DNA of 64,000 bases from an uncultured Clostridia bacterium (GCA_949106495.1 CARYZD010000003.1:62001-126000), one strand, 5' to 3'. Counted from the first letter of the stretch, positions 1 to 9,349 are shown. Program-made: numbers and translations. The notes: generated by a model from the letters alone, not told the origin.

Positions 1-362
1 TCTGAACCATTAATAATAAATTCATTATATGAATATTCTTCTAAAACATTATCTGATATAGTAGCTAAATTGCCATCATATGTTGCTAAATCAAATTTAG
101 CTGTGTCTATTCCTACTTGTTTCATCAATTCTTCATATATAAGCTCAGAATACACACTGTAATTGCTACCTATACACTCACTATCTCTAGGTTTAACATA
201 TATAAATTTTTCCTCTTCCTCCTTTTTAACTCTTGTCCAAAAATTCATTTCGTCATATCCATCAATATAGTATGGATATGTAAAGTTTGATGGATTGTCT
301 AAAAAATATTCATCTAAATCTATAAATCCATCTTTTCTGTAATCTTCTATATTACTTTTCAT
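1..362 (-). CDS. Partial protein, possibly HipA-like kinase (runs off left edge)
   Basis: The reading frame starts at ATG 360-362 behind a GAGGTGAT ribosome site and is open to the window edge, so only about 120 N-terminal residues are seen. The stretch containing YVKPRDSECIGSNYSVYSELI followed by LMKQVGIDTAKFDLA resembles the part of HipA-like kinases in which a substrate-lysine strand is followed by a helix with a conserved Glu. No catalytic loop is visible because the C-terminal part is missing. The assignment is a guess from pattern; a phage or toxin-antitoxin kinase-like protein is the main reading. Confidence 0.4.
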   Translation of the reverse strand, partial: MKSNIEDYRKDGFIDLDEYFLDNPSNFTYPYYIDGYDEMNFWTRVKKEEEEKFIYVKPRDSECIGSNYSVYSELIYEELMKQVGIDTAKFDLATYDGNLATISDNVLEEYSYNEFIINGS

Positions 363-572
363 TTTTAATCACCTCGCGTATATATATAACACACTTTTAA
401 GAAAACAGGGTAGTAAAAAAATGCCATTTTTCTTGTAACCTTTTGCGATGACTAAAAGTAACAAATAATATTTATTTTTAATTAAAATTATTTGTTGAAT
501 ATTGTATAATTTATTAACATATTTTTATTTTATAAAAATTTTTTTATACTAGAAGATATATTAAAAAATATA

Positions 573-602
573 TAAAAAAATAGAAGCTATATAGCCTCTA
601 TT
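573..602 (-). terminator. Terminator after ferredoxin operon
   Basis: On the minus strand an imperfect hairpin (ATAGAGGCTAT / ATAGCTTCTAT) is followed by a run of seven T. It lies just after the ferredoxin stop and would end the acpS-to-ferredoxin transcript. Confidence 0.6.
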
Positions 603-611
603 TGATTTATA

Positions 612-788
612 TTATTCTTCTACTTCTTCTGGAGCTCCCATTGGGCAAACAGATGCACATGTTCCACAAGCGATACATTTATCTGGGTCAATTTCATATT
701 TTCCATCTCCCATTGATATAGCACCAACTGGGCAGTTCATTTCACATGCTCCACAAGCAATACAATTATCATTAATTCTATATTTCAT
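612..788 (-). CDS. 2[4Fe-4S] ferredoxin (58 aa)
   Basis: A small bacterial-type ferredoxin that carries low-potential electrons in anaerobes. The 58 residues contain two complete CxxCxxCxxxCP clusters (CIACGACEMNCP near residue 9 and CIACGTCASVCP near residue 38), each able to hold one 4Fe-4S cluster, which is the full length of clostridial ferredoxins. The start at ATG 786-788 has a GGAGG site at the right distance. It is the last gene of the housekeeping operon, 22 bases after ricT, and is followed by a terminator. The short acidic tail (EEVEE) is normal for the family. Confidence 0.93.
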   Translation of the reverse strand: MKYRINDNCIACGACEMNCPVGAISMGDGKYEIDPDKCIACGTCASVCPMGAPEEVEE

Positions 789-810
789 TTACTTTCACCT
801 CCTAATAAAT

Positions 811-1680
811 TTATTCAACTATTTCACTATTATCATTTTCTATAGTTTCTGTTTCTTCTTCCTTTTTATTTTGTTTAGGTGTCCATTTTAATTTTTCTAC
901 AGGGTATGTCTCATATCTTTCCTCATCTTCATCATCTATACCAAATCTAACTTTAACACTCAAATTTAATATATCTACAGATGTGATTTTCCCTCTTTCT
1001 TTTTCACCTTTTACTCTAACAATTTCTCCTACTTTTGGTAGTTTCTTTAAATTTTCTTTATATAATTCTTCTTCATATCTTAAGCAACACATTAACTTTC
1101 CACATGCTCCAGATAACTTAGACATATTTATTTGTAATCCTTGCTCTTTTGCCATTTTAATTGTTACTGGATCAAAGTTTTGTAAATGCGTTCTACAACA
1201 AACTTCTTTTCCACACATTCCAAGTGTAGGATATTCTCTAACTTCATCTCTTGGCCCTATTTGTCTAAGCTCTATTCTTGCTCTATATTTAGAAGCAATT
1301 ATTTTTACTAATTCTCTAAAATCTACTCTATCTTCAGATACAAAATATATTGTAAGCTTTGTTCCATCTAAAGTATATTCAGCTGTTAAAACTTTCATAT
1401 CTAAGTCTAATTTTTTAGCTTGCTCTTTACAAAATATTAAAGCTTCTTTTGCCTTTTCATCCATCTCTTTTTGGATACTAAAATCTTCCTCTGTAGCAAT
1501 TCTTTTTATCTTTTGTAGTTCTTCATTTTCTTCTACATCTAATATTTTTGCTACAACTCCAATTTCTTCACCTTTATCTGTATCTGCAACAACGCTATCT
1601 GATATATTTAAATTGTCATCATCTGTTAAATAAAAAGAAAGTTTTCCTGTTCTTTTAAATCTTATTCCTACTTTCTTCAT
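811..1680 (-). CDS. ricT: PSP1-domain regulator RicT (YaaT-like)
   Basis: A 289-residue PSP1-domain protein of the RicT/YaaT family. In Bacillus the family forms the RicA-RicF-RicT complex that carries Fe-S clusters and aids RNase Y in mRNA processing, competence and sporulation. The six conserved cysteines are present in two groups, CGKEVCC (about residues 156-162) and CGKLMCC (193-199). The start codon directly abuts the holB stop (TAAATG), with an AAGGAGG site inside the end of holB, so the two are translationally coupled. The holB-ricT pairing is widely conserved in Bacillota. The acidic C-terminal tail is ordinary. Confidence 0.9.
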   Translation of the reverse strand: MKKVGIRFKRTGKLSFYLTDDDNLNISDSVVADTDKGEEIGVVAKILDVEENEELQKIKRIATEEDFSIQKEMDEKAKEALIFCKEQAKKLDLDMKVLTAEYTLDGTKLTIYFVSEDRVDFRELVKIIASKYRARIELRQIGPRDEVREYPTLGMCGKEVCCRTHLQNFDPVTIKMAKEQGLQINMSKLSGACGKLMCCLRYEEELYKENLKKLPKVGEIVRVKGEKERGKITSVDILNLSVKVRFGIDDEDEERYETYPVEKLKWTPKQNKKEEETETIENDNSEIVE

Positions 1681-2523
1681 TTATGCCTCCTTAATGGTAT
1701 CTATTAATCTTAGTAGCATACTATCTATAATTATATCATAATTCCCGTTAAATTTTAATCTATTTTTTGCATTTTCCACTATTTTCACACATTTATATTT
1801 ATTATTCTTATATAATATATACTCTAAATAATCCAAAAGGTCATCTAAAGCAAAATTTATGTTAGAGGAATATTTCATTGCCTTTATAGTATTTAAAACG
1901 TTTAAAAACGAATATAGCTCGTCCACAGCATTAAATTTCTCTAATAAATTATTTTTTATAATATCTTCAGCTTTACCAATAGAACCATTTATATACTCTA
2001 ATATATTATCATTAAATGTTAAATTATACTTTTCATATATATATTGCTTTAATTCATCACTACTTATTCCTTCAAATGGTATTTGTGTTACTCTTGAAAG
2101 TATAGTTGTTAAAAATGCACTAATATTTGATGATACAAGTATAATTGTAATATATTTTGGTGGCTCCTCTAAAGTTTTAAGCAATGTATTTTGAGACGCA
2201 ATATTTAGAGACTCTGCATCATTTATAATATATACTTTTCTATCTCCTGCTGCTGGAACTATATATACGTTGTCTATAAGTTCTTTTCTAATTTGTTCTA
2301 CTAAAATATCTTTTTTATCTGACATTTTAGATATAACTTTAAAATCTGGATGATTGTCTAAATTATCTGTTTTTAATATTTGTTTTGCAAATTCACAAGC
2401 AAACTCAAACTTTCCAATACCACTATTGCCAAAAAATAGATATGCATGAGAAATATTGCCACTTGCTATACTTTTGCTTAAAATTTCTTTTTGCTTTTTG
2501 TGTCCAACAATATTTTCAAACAT
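1681..2523 (-). CDS. holB: DNA polymerase III delta' subunit
   Basis: A clamp-loader AAA+ subunit of 280 residues. The N-terminal region has the clamp-loader pattern HAYLFFGNSGIGK (residues 26-38), but the residue after the P-loop Lys is Phe, not Thr/Ser, as expected for a subunit that does not hydrolyse ATP. LLKTLEEPP and LSRVTQIPF (an SRC-like arginine-finger motif) are also present. It lies between lepB (33 bases upstream) and ricT. It should work with the DnaX subunit encoded at 59954-61492 to load the sliding clamp at the replication fork. Confidence 0.9.
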   Translation of the reverse strand: MFENIVGHKKQKEILSKSIASGNISHAYLFFGNSGIGKFEFACEFAKQILKTDNLDNHPDFKVISKMSDKKDILVEQIRKELIDNVYIVPAAGDRKVYIINDAESLNIASQNTLLKTLEEPPKYITIILVSSNISAFLTTILSRVTQIPFEGISSDELKQYIYEKYNLTFNDNILEYINGSIGKAEDIIKNNLLEKFNAVDELYSFLNVLNTIKAMKYSSNINFALDDLLDYLEYILYKNNKYKCVKIVENAKNRLKFNGNYDIIIDSMLLRLIDTIKEA

Positions 2524-2556
2524 ATCTATTCTCCTTTTTTTCTTTAAATTATAATA

Positions 2557-3357
2557 TTAATCTATAGTACCTAATTTATTTAATGGCCATATTCTCCATA
2601 CAAGATATCCATTTACTCTTTTAAATGGTATACAACCAAAACTTCTTGAATCTTTACTTTGCTCTCTATTGTCTCCCATTACATATAATGTATCTTCTGG
2701 TACAACAACATCTGCATATTCATCTTCTTGTGATTCAGTTAAAGCTTCTCTAATATAATTTTCTTCTAGTTTTTCTCCATTTCTATATGCATTTCCATCT
2801 TTAATTTCAATATGGTCTCCTGGTAGACCTATAACTCTTTTTATATAACTTGTTTTATTTACATCTAAGAAATTATATAAGAATAATGTAAGTCCTGTAT
2901 AATTTTCATATTGAGCTGTATAAAGAGTCTCATCTGTATCTAAATATAATTTATTATCTATTGGAGCTTCAAAAGTTATTATATCCCCATAATTAAATTT
3001 ATATCCTTTTAACCAAGGTCTAATTGTTAATACCTTTTCGTTATTTTGAATTGTTGGATGCATTGATTGTTGTTTTACTGTAGGTACACATATTAAGAAA
3101 TAATTTATTAATAAATATACTACAAATGCTATAACAAAACAAATAACCCAGTCTAACACTTCCCTTAATACACTCCTTGTTTTTGCCTTTACTTCTTCAG
3201 TATTATTTTTCTTTTGATAGTCAATATCATCATAATATTTTTCACTATCTACAGCTACTTCTTCTTTTTTCTCTTCAACTTCTTGAGGATTTGTATTAAC
3301 TTCTTCCACATTTTCCTCAAATTTTTTTTCTAATTCTTCCTTGTTTTCATCATTCAT
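2557..3357 (-). CDS. lepB: Type I signal peptidase
   Basis: Membrane signal peptidase that removes signal peptides from exported proteins. After an unusually long acidic, Lys/Glu-rich cytoplasmic leader (about 60 residues) there is one membrane segment (residues 68-90), then the catalytic serine in QQSMHP (Ser98), the general-base lysine in YIKRVIGLPGD (Lys173) and the late motif MGDNREQSKDSRSFG. Length 266 aa. The ribosome site GGGAGG sits about 12 bases before the chosen ATG, rather far. The leader is longer than in the Bacillus enzymes, but all catalytic boxes are intact. Confidence 0.92.
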   Translation of the reverse strand: MNDENKEELEKKFEENVEEVNTNPQEVEEKKEEVAVDSEKYYDDIDYQKKNNTEEVKAKTRSVLREVLDWVICFVIAFVVYLLINYFLICVPTVKQQSMHPTIQNNEKVLTIRPWLKGYKFNYGDIITFEAPIDNKLYLDTDETLYTAQYENYTGLTLFLYNFLDVNKTSYIKRVIGLPGDHIEIKDGNAYRNGEKLEENYIREALTESQEDEYADVVVPEDTLYVMGDNREQSKDSRSFGCIPFKRVNGYLVWRIWPLNKLGTID

Positions 3358-3403
3358 ATCTTTTGTTTACCTCCCATAACTATATTAACATACCTTATAA
3401 TAA

Positions 3404-5344
3404 TTAATGTATGTTAGCACCATTTTCTAGTGTACCATTGTTGTTATCTAATACTAATAATTTTACCACATCATAGTCACCTGCTGCAAGTAGCATTCCA
3501 TTAGATTCCACTCCACATAGTTTTGCAGGTTGTAAATTAGTAACTACAACAACTTGTTTACCAGCTAATTCCTCTTCAGTATAGTATGGTACAAGTCCAG
3601 ATACAATTGTTCTTAACTCTTTTTCTCCAACATCTACTTGTAATTTATATAGTTTTTTAGACTTTGCAACTTTTTCTACTTCTTTTATTTGTCCTACTTT
3701 AAGCTCAACTTTATCTAGTTCATCTATTGAAATTATTCCTTTTCTATCTTCTTCATCTTCTTGAACTTCTTCTTTTTCTTCTTCAACTTTAAATAGTTCT
3801 TCAGATTTATCTATTCTTGGGAATAATATCTCACCTTTTGATACTTTAGTTCCATCTTTAAGAACACCAAATTCTTTTGCACTATCCCATGTAGTTTCTT
3901 CTGATGATACTCCAATTTGATCAAAGATTTTCTTTGGTGTATCTACAAAGAAACTTTGTAGTGGTATAGTAACTATTCTTATTGTCTCAACTAAATTATA
4001 TAATACTTGATTTAATCTATCTTTGTTTTCTTGTTTTGCAAGAATCCATGGAGTACTTAAATCTATATATTTATTTGCTTTAGATATTAATTTCCAAATT
4101 TCAGCTATAGCATCATTTGTTTTTAAATTATCCATTTTTTCCTCAAAATTTAGTATTGTTTGCTTAGCAGTATCTATTAAATCTTTATCTATATCTTCTA
4201 TTGGCAAATTATCATTTTTAATAATAATACCATTATTATATTTTTCTGCCATTGCAGTTACTCTACTTACTAAGTTTCCTAAATCATTAGATAAATCTGA
4301 GTTAACTTTCTCAATAAATAAGTCTTCTGAGAAATTTCCATCTTCTCCAAATGTAACTTCTTTAATTAAATAATATCTTAAAGCATCTACACTTGTATCT
4401 CTTATATATACTCTTGGATCTTTATAGTTTCCAAATGATTTACTTATTTTATTTCCATTTACAACTAACCATCCATGTCCAAATACTTTCTTTGGTAATG
4501 GTAAATCTAGTGCCATAAGTATTGCTGGCCAAATAATTGAATGGAATCTAAAGATTTCTTTACCAACTAAATGTACATCTGCTGGCCAATATTTTTTAAA
4601 TCTTTCATCTTCATCTGTTGTATATCCTAGTCCAGTTATATAGTTTGTTAAAGCATCAAGCCAAACATATACTGTGTGTTTTGGGTCAGATGGTACTCTG
4701 ATTCCCCAATCTATTGTTGTTCTTGTAACACATAAATCCTCTAAGCCTTTATCAAAAAAGTTTTTAATCATTTCATTTTTTCTTTTTTCTGGTTCTAAGA
4801 ATTCTGGATGTTCTTCATAATATTCTAATAATCTATCTTTATATTTAGATAATTTGAAGAAATAGCTTTCTTCTTTTACTTCTTTTACTTCTCTTCCACA
4901 ATCTGGGCATTTTCCATCTACAAGTTGAGTCTCAGTCCAGAAAGATTCACATGGAGTACAGTAAAGTCCTGTATATTCTCCTTTGTAAATATCTCCTTTT
5001 GCAAGTAATTTTTCAAAAATTTGTTGAACAGCTTTTACATGATGGTCATATGTTGTTCTCATATATTTATCATAGCTTATATCTAATACTTTCCATAAAT
5101 CTTTTGCTTTTGCTACAAATTCATCTACAAATTCTTTAGGAGTTATTCCTCTTGCTTTAGCTTTCTCTTCTATTTTTTGTCCATGCTCATCTGTGCCTGT
5201 CATAAAAAATACATCATAACCTCTTAATCTTTTATATCTTGCTAGCGTATCTGCCATTAATGTACAATAACATGTTCCTACATGAAAGTCTCCACTTGGA
5301 TAATATATAGGTGTTGTTATGTAGTATTTCTTATTTTCTTCCAT
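3404..5344 (-). CDS. metG: Methionyl-tRNA synthetase with C-terminal tRNA-binding domain
   Basis: Class I synthetase charging tRNA-Met, 646 aa. It has the N-terminal YYITTPIYYPSGDFHVGT region (HIGH-type signature), a zinc knuckle CTPC...CPDC (about residues 132-155), and KISKS (KMSKS loop). The anticodon-binding helical domain is followed by an acidic linker and an EMAPII/Trbp111-like domain (ELKVGQI...SNGMLLA) at the C terminus. The start was set at ATG 5342-5344 because AAGGAGTG lies 6-8 bases upstream; a longer frame exists but lacks a site. It follows acpS by 5 bases. Confidence 0.95.
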   Translation of the reverse strand: MEENKKYYITTPIYYPSGDFHVGTCYCTLMADTLARYKRLRGYDVFFMTGTDEHGQKIEEKAKARGITPKEFVDEFVAKAKDLWKVLDISYDKYMRTTYDHHVKAVQQIFEKLLAKGDIYKGEYTGLYCTPCESFWTETQLVDGKCPDCGREVKEVKEESYFFKLSKYKDRLLEYYEEHPEFLEPEKRKNEMIKNFFDKGLEDLCVTRTTIDWGIRVPSDPKHTVYVWLDALTNYITGLGYTTDEDERFKKYWPADVHLVGKEIFRFHSIIWPAILMALDLPLPKKVFGHGWLVVNGNKISKSFGNYKDPRVYIRDTSVDALRYYLIKEVTFGEDGNFSEDLFIEKVNSDLSNDLGNLVSRVTAMAEKYNNGIIIKNDNLPIEDIDKDLIDTAKQTILNFEEKMDNLKTNDAIAEIWKLISKANKYIDLSTPWILAKQENKDRLNQVLYNLVETIRIVTIPLQSFFVDTPKKIFDQIGVSSEETTWDSAKEFGVLKDGTKVSKGEILFPRIDKSEELFKVEEEKEEVQEDEEDRKGIISIDELDKVELKVGQIKEVEKVAKSKKLYKLQVDVGEKELRTIVSGLVPYYTEEELAGKQVVVVTNLQPAKLCGVESNGMLLAAGDYDVVKLLVLDNNNGTLENGANIH

Positions 5345-5349
5345 TATTT

Positions 5350-5757
5350 TCACTCCTTATCTATACTAACTACAGCCATTGCTATAGCATTTTCTCTTAC
5401 ATGCGAAATACTTAAATCTATTTTTATTTTGTATTTAATAAATACCTCTTCTAATGATTTACTTATTACATTAACCTTTGGTCTTTGTTTAAAAGCTTCA
5501 TCATTAACAATTTCAACATCTAAAAATTTAGGTGTATAATCTGATTCTACTGTAAACTTAGATATAGCTTTATATATTGCCTCTTTTGACGCAAATCTTC
5601 CAGCATATCTTTGATACTTAATATCATCATTGCTACTTTTTTCTATATCTTCTATTTCTGATTTTGAAAATATATTTGTTTTAAATCTATCATTTTCAAT
5701 AATAGCTTTTTTTATTCTTTCAACTTCTATTATATCTGTTCCACAGTATACCTTCAT
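5350..5757 (-). CDS. acpS: Holo-[acyl-carrier-protein] synthase
   Basis: Transfers 4'-phosphopantetheine from CoA to acyl carrier protein. The 135-residue protein carries both family signatures, GTDIIEVERI at the N terminus (metal-binding Asp) and FASKEAIYKAI in the middle (Glu/Lys pair). The start at 5755-5757 is supported by GGAAGGAAG. The frame remains open further upstream without a ribosome site. First gene of the leftward operon acpS-metG-lepB-holB-ricT-ferredoxin. Confidence 0.93.
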   Translation of the reverse strand: MKVYCGTDIIEVERIKKAIIENDRFKTNIFSKSEIEDIEKSSNDDIKYQRYAGRFASKEAIYKAISKFTVESDYTPKFLDVEIVNDEAFKQRPKVNVISKSLEEVFIKYKIKIDLSISHVRENAIAMAVVSIDKE

Positions 5758-5944
5758 TATACTTCCTTCCATTTTGCATGTTTTAGTTCGATTCCAGTCA
5801 TTCCTACCAGAATGCATATTTACACAATATATCTTATACTTTTTCGATAATAAAGTCAATATTTTCGAGGAAAATAAAGAAAAAGTGTTTATATGGTTTA
5901 CAGGAAAAGTGTGTGATAATTATCATTTTTAATTATCATAACAT

Positions 5945-5975
5945 TAAAAAAGCAAGTATCAAAAATACCTGCTTT
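5945..5975 (-). terminator. Terminator after Ig-like surface protein gene
   Basis: Minus-strand hairpin AAGCAGGTAT / ATACTTGCTT with a short loop, followed by TTTTTT. It separates the Ig-like gene from the acpS operon. Confidence 0.7.
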
Positions 5976-5990
5976 AATATATCATATAAA

Positions 5991-6938
5991 TTATCCCTCT
6001 TTTTTATTATCCATGTTAGAATTTTTTGCTACACTTTGAAGTTTTTTTCTTTTTATAATGTAATATGTAACTCCAATTATACCAACAAAAAATGAAATAC
6101 CCATATAAGTAGTCAAACAATTAGTCAAATAAGTATCTAAATAATCCATCTCTCCTCTCACACTAATTGTAACACTATCACTTATAGTATTATTTACTTT
6201 TGCAGTAATAGTTGCTGTTCCACATCCAATAGCTGTTACTTTTCCATTATTATCTACTTTTAATACATTCTCATCGCTAGAACTCCATTCTATTTTATAA
6301 CTAGCTCCTTCTGGTAAAACAGTAGCTCTCATCTCTACCCATCCATCTAATGACATATTTGTAATAGTATTAGTTATCTTTATCTCTTTAGGATCAACAA
6401 TAACATTTATATCTATCTTGTCTTCTTTTCCATTATTTGAAGTTACTGTAATAGTGCTTTTTCCACTTTTCCAAGCTTTAACTTCTCCATCTGAAGAAAT
6501 ACTTACTACAGAAGGATTACTAGACTCATATTTCAACTCTTTATTTGTTGCATTATATGGTTCTATTGATGTAGAAATTTTATAATCCGAATCCAATTTA
6601 ATTTCTTTTATAGTAGTCTTATTTGATATTTTTACTTCCTCTACTTCTATATCTGGCTTTACTGCATTACTATTATCATTACTTGTACTAGTATTGTTAT
6701 TATTATTGTTATTATTATTGTTATTAATATTAATATTAGTATTAGTATTAACATTACTATTATAATTACTACTATATGGACATACTCCATTATCATGCAA
6801 GTGAGCTGGATGTCCTCCACAATGATAATGATAACTTCCTAATCCACTCGAATTTTTATTATCCCTATGTCCTCCATTTGAATCTGTTCTTCCAGAATGT
6901 CCATAACACACTTGTACGATTAATATAATTGTTACCAA
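5991..6938 (-). CDS. YHYH/Ig-like (Big_2) membrane-anchored surface protein; signal peptide out of frame
   Basis: The 315-residue frame opens at TTG 6938. It has a YHYH-type His/Cys-rich module (GSYHYHCGGHPAHLHD near residue 36), an Asn/Thr-rich low-complexity linker, two bacterial Ig-like domains (Big_2; ending STITVTS and TATITAKV), a C-terminal membrane helix (about 280-297) and a Lys-rich tail. It is probably an exported, wall-facing protein. The well-placed start ATG 6971-6973 (site AAAGGAG) is followed by A8-TT-A8-TT and is one base out of frame with the body; adding one A would give MKKKLKKINVIVL plus the hydrophobic segment, a normal signal peptide. See findings. Function is unknown; the YHYH module is known mainly by pattern. 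Confidence 0.75.
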   Translation of the reverse strand: MVTIILIVQVCYGHSGRTDSNGGHRDNKNSSGLGSYHYHCGGHPAHLHDNGVCPYSSNYNSNVNTNTNININNNNNNNNNNNTSTSNDNSNAVKPDIEVEEVKISNKTTIKEIKLDSDYKISTSIEPYNATNKELKYESSNPSVVSISSDGEVKAWKSGKSTITVTSNNGKEDKIDINVIVDPKEIKITNTITNMSLDGWVEMRATVLPEGASYKIEWSSSDENVLKVDNNGKVTAIGCGTATITAKVNNTISDSVTISVRGEMDYLDTYLTNCLTTYMGISFFVGIIGVTYYIIKRKKLQSVAKNSNMDNKKEG

Positions 6939-7082
6939 TACAATAACATTAATTTTTTTTAATTTTTTTTCATATATAACTCCTTTATAACTATATTAGT
7001 ATAATATAATTTTTGTAGAAAGAAGTCAATAAAAGTTGTAAGTTTTATACATAGTAATAATATTTTTTATTATATAAAAGAA

Positions 7083-7108
7083 TAAGAGAACCTCTTAAGA
7101 AGTTCTCT
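7083..7108 (-). terminator. Terminator after tRNA-Pro
   Basis: Minus-strand stem AGAGAAC / GTTCTCT with a 10-base loop, followed by TATTCTTTT, just 3' of the tRNA. Confidence 0.75.
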
Positions 7109-7113
7109 TTGAT

Positions 7114-7189
7114 TGGTCGGAGTGACACGGTTCGAACGTGCGACCTCATGGTCCCAAACCACGCGCTCTACCAACTGAGCTACACCCCG
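7114..7189 (-). tRNA. tRNA-Pro (anticodon TGG)
   Basis: The complementary strand folds into a full cloverleaf: acceptor CGGGGTG / CACTCCG, D arm GCTC-AGTTGGTA-GAGC, anticodon arm CGTGG-TTTGGGA-CCATG with anticodon TGG, and T arm GCACG-TTCGAAC-CGTGT. CCA is encoded. 76 nt, monocistronic with its own terminator. Confidence 0.95.
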
Positions 7190-7538
7190 AAAATACATTA
7201 TATTACTATGTACGCAAATTATTATAGCACTTATTATTTCAAAAATCAATAGTTTTTTATAAAAATATTGTTTAAATTTAAAACTTAACCTTATAATTTA
7301 AATTATTTTAATAGTTATTTAATTTTTTACCTTAGGGTTATGAACGTAAATTTGTTTTTCTTACTATTTATTTTGGATTGTTCTAAAATGGTGTAAAGTG
7401 TTACAGCAGTGAGTATTTGTTTGTTTTATTTTAGTATAAATTATTTTGCAATATTAGGTCTTATTTACCATTTTTGAAACTTTCGCTGTTGGAATTTATA
7501 GAAGATTTTGAATGTATGGTGGATGCATTTGGGACATA
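7190..7538. other. Intergenic stretch at the left edge of the defence island
   Basis: About 350 bases with no intact gene. The left part must hold the tRNA-Pro promoter. On the plus strand a short open stretch (about 7430-7548) reads like the tail of a protein (LPFLKLSLLEFIEDFE, then a stop at 7546-7548) and is less AT-rich than its surroundings. It could be the remnant of a lost gene, but I cannot name a family. Confidence 0.3.
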
Positions 7539-7561
7539 GAAAAAGCAGGAGTTACCTGCTC
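7539..7561 (-). terminator. Terminator of the restriction-modification operon
   Basis: Minus-strand hairpin AGCAGG-TAACT-CCTGCT followed by TTTTTC, about 30 bases after the stop of the 585-residue unknown gene. Confidence 0.8.
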
Positions 7562-7591
7562 AAACTTATATAAATTTATTTAGTGGACAAA

Positions 7592-9349
7592 TTAATCCCA
7601 TACATTATTAATAATTAACAAATCTTTATTATTATGATTAAAAATATTTGACTTATCTTCTGCAAAATTATTTGATAATAAATACATTAGTATTCCTGAG
7701 CCAAACAAAGTGTCATTGTCTTTTTTTACTATGTCTAATGTTTTACGTAAATTCCAATATAACTCTGTAGAATCAGCTATGACAAATATATATTTATAAT
7801 TTAATTCAAGGAATTCTTGATATAATTTCCTTCCTTCGTTTTTATAATTTTTACATTCACCATGAAACTTTTTAATATATGCTTGTCCATAAAAAAATGA
7901 TTTTATCTCTTTATTATTAGCTTTAGCTATATCATCATTAAATACTATTTCTAATAACATATCAATATCTTTTTCTTCAATATTTTCAAAAATTGATTTT
8001 ATATGATCTAATAATATTTTTCGTATCACTTCAATATCATTTCCAGCTATTAATATTTCTGAATCTCTGACTTTAAATTTATCATTTATTAATCTAATAT
8101 ATCCATTATAATATTTATACTTTTTAGCATTAAAACCATTACTTGTATAAATTGCCCCTCCCTTACCATAAAAGCAATTATATTCTCCACTTTCATATGT
8201 ATTTAATATTTTGTATTCTGGATCTTCTACTTTAATAATACTACATATAACTCTATACATATTTATTAAAGTTTCATCTTGTTCTTTAGAATACATATAA
8301 TTTAAATCGTTAATATATATTTTATGTGCAGGTTCTGTTCTTAACCTTCTAATTTCATCAAGCTTGTCAAATGATAATGAATTAAATTCAGAATATTTAC
8401 TAAAATATGTTTTAAAGGTCTTAAATTCTCTAAAATCTTCTTTTTTTAAATCTTCCAATGTAAATTCATTTTTGTTAGACATATCTTCATACTGCTTTTG
8501 TATTAATTTCTTTAGTCCTTTACCATTTATGTTGTCTAAAAATATTTTTGCTAACTCCATCATAAAATTAAATCTATTTACTTTTGTCGGATAAAATAAT
8601 GGCAAAAAGAATTGTAAATCTTCTACATCATATTCATTTTTATATAATTTGAAATCATATTTTTTTGTAAATATATAATTTACTATTTTTATTCCAGTTA
8701 ATATTACTGTATAAATATCTAATTCTTCTGTTTCAAGCCATTGACCATCAAATAAGTTTTTATAGTTATACTCATGAAATTCATATTTATCGTCTTTTTC
8801 AAGCATATATGGTTGCAGAATCTGTTGCGATTGTTCAGAGCAATCCATTAAATCTACAAGAAGCGCACCTATTATAATTTTATTTTTTTCTAAGTCATGA
8901 CATAGACATAAATCTTTAATATACACATCCAACATAGAATCTTCAGTCGAACATACATATCCTCTATATCCACTCCATACAAAATGGAATTTTGGATTGT
9001 TTAAAAACAAATGCATTATTTCCTCGTCAAAATAAACTATGTGTAATGCAAAATATTCTTTAATTAATTCTTTTTCAAATTTATTTAGCTTCAAATTATC
9101 AATTACTTTTTTGTAATCTGTATAAAATTTAGTAGATAAGAAATAATATCCTTCCATTTGAGAATATATATAATTATTTTTTATAAGGTAATTCTGTATC
9201 TTTTCCTCAATACTGAGTCTACATGCATATCCTCTTCCTTTTATAAATGTTTTACAAACACTTAAAACCTCTTCACTATTTAATTCTTTATTTTCTTCTT
9301 TTATTGAATTAATATTTTTTACATCATTTATCCACTCTATTATGTTCAT
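7592..9349 (-). CDS. Uncharacterised 585-aa protein in restriction-modification operon, possible HEPN-type motif
   Basis: I do not recognise the family. It is soluble with no signal peptide and rich in Lys, Tyr and Asp. A stretch near residues 340-375 (IRRLRTEPAHKIYINDL) contains R-x4-H in a helical context, like the Rx4-6H motif of HEPN RNases; this is an inference from a short motif. The start is placed at ATG 9347-9349, because the AAGG site overlaps the alternative ATG 9 bases earlier. It follows the restriction endonuclease by 82 bases with no terminator between, and a good terminator follows it. This makes it the fourth gene of a restriction-modification operon and suggests an accessory defence or toxin role. 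Confidence 0.6.
   Translation of the reverse strand: MNIIEWINDVKNINSIKEENKELNSEEVLSVCKTFIKGRGYACRLSIEEKIQNYLIKNNYIYSQMEGYYFLSTKFYTDYKKVIDNLKLNKFEKELIKEYFALHIVYFDEEIMHLFLNNPKFHFVWSGYRGYVCSTEDSMLDVYIKDLCLCHDLEKNKIIIGALLVDLMDCSEQSQQILQPYMLEKDDKYEFHEYNYKNLFDGQWLETEELDIYTVILTGIKIVNYIFTKKYDFKLYKNEYDVEDLQFFLPLFYPTKVNRFNFMMELAKIFLDNINGKGLKKLIQKQYEDMSNKNEFTLEDLKKEDFREFKTFKTYFSKYSEFNSLSFDKLDEIRRLRTEPAHKIYINDLNYMYSKEQDETLINMYRVICSIIKVEDPEYKILNTYESGEYNCFYGKGGAIYTSNGFNAKKYKYYNGYIRLINDKFKVRDSEILIAGNDIEVIRKILLDHIKSIFENIEEKDIDMLLEIVFNDDIAKANNKEIKSFFYGQAYIKKFHGECKNYKNEGRKLYQEFLELNYKYIFVIADSTELYWNLRKTLDIVKKDNDTLFGSGILMYLLSNNFAEDKSNIFNHNNKDLLIINNVWD

Noticed and set aside
983..1633. 216-codon plus-strand frame opposite ricT
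   Set aside because: It is the mirror of a well-identified gene, has no ribosome site and reads as low-quality hydrophobic sequence.
5770..5825. tRNA-like GTTCGATTCC string upstream of acpS
   Set aside because: The flanking bases do not form a T stem, and no anticodon or D arm can be drawn. At most it is a decayed remnant.
6690..6760. AAT/ATT-type repeat read as a microsatellite or CRISPR-like array
   Set aside because: It is the Asn-rich linker of the Ig-like protein and lies in frame; no spacers are present.
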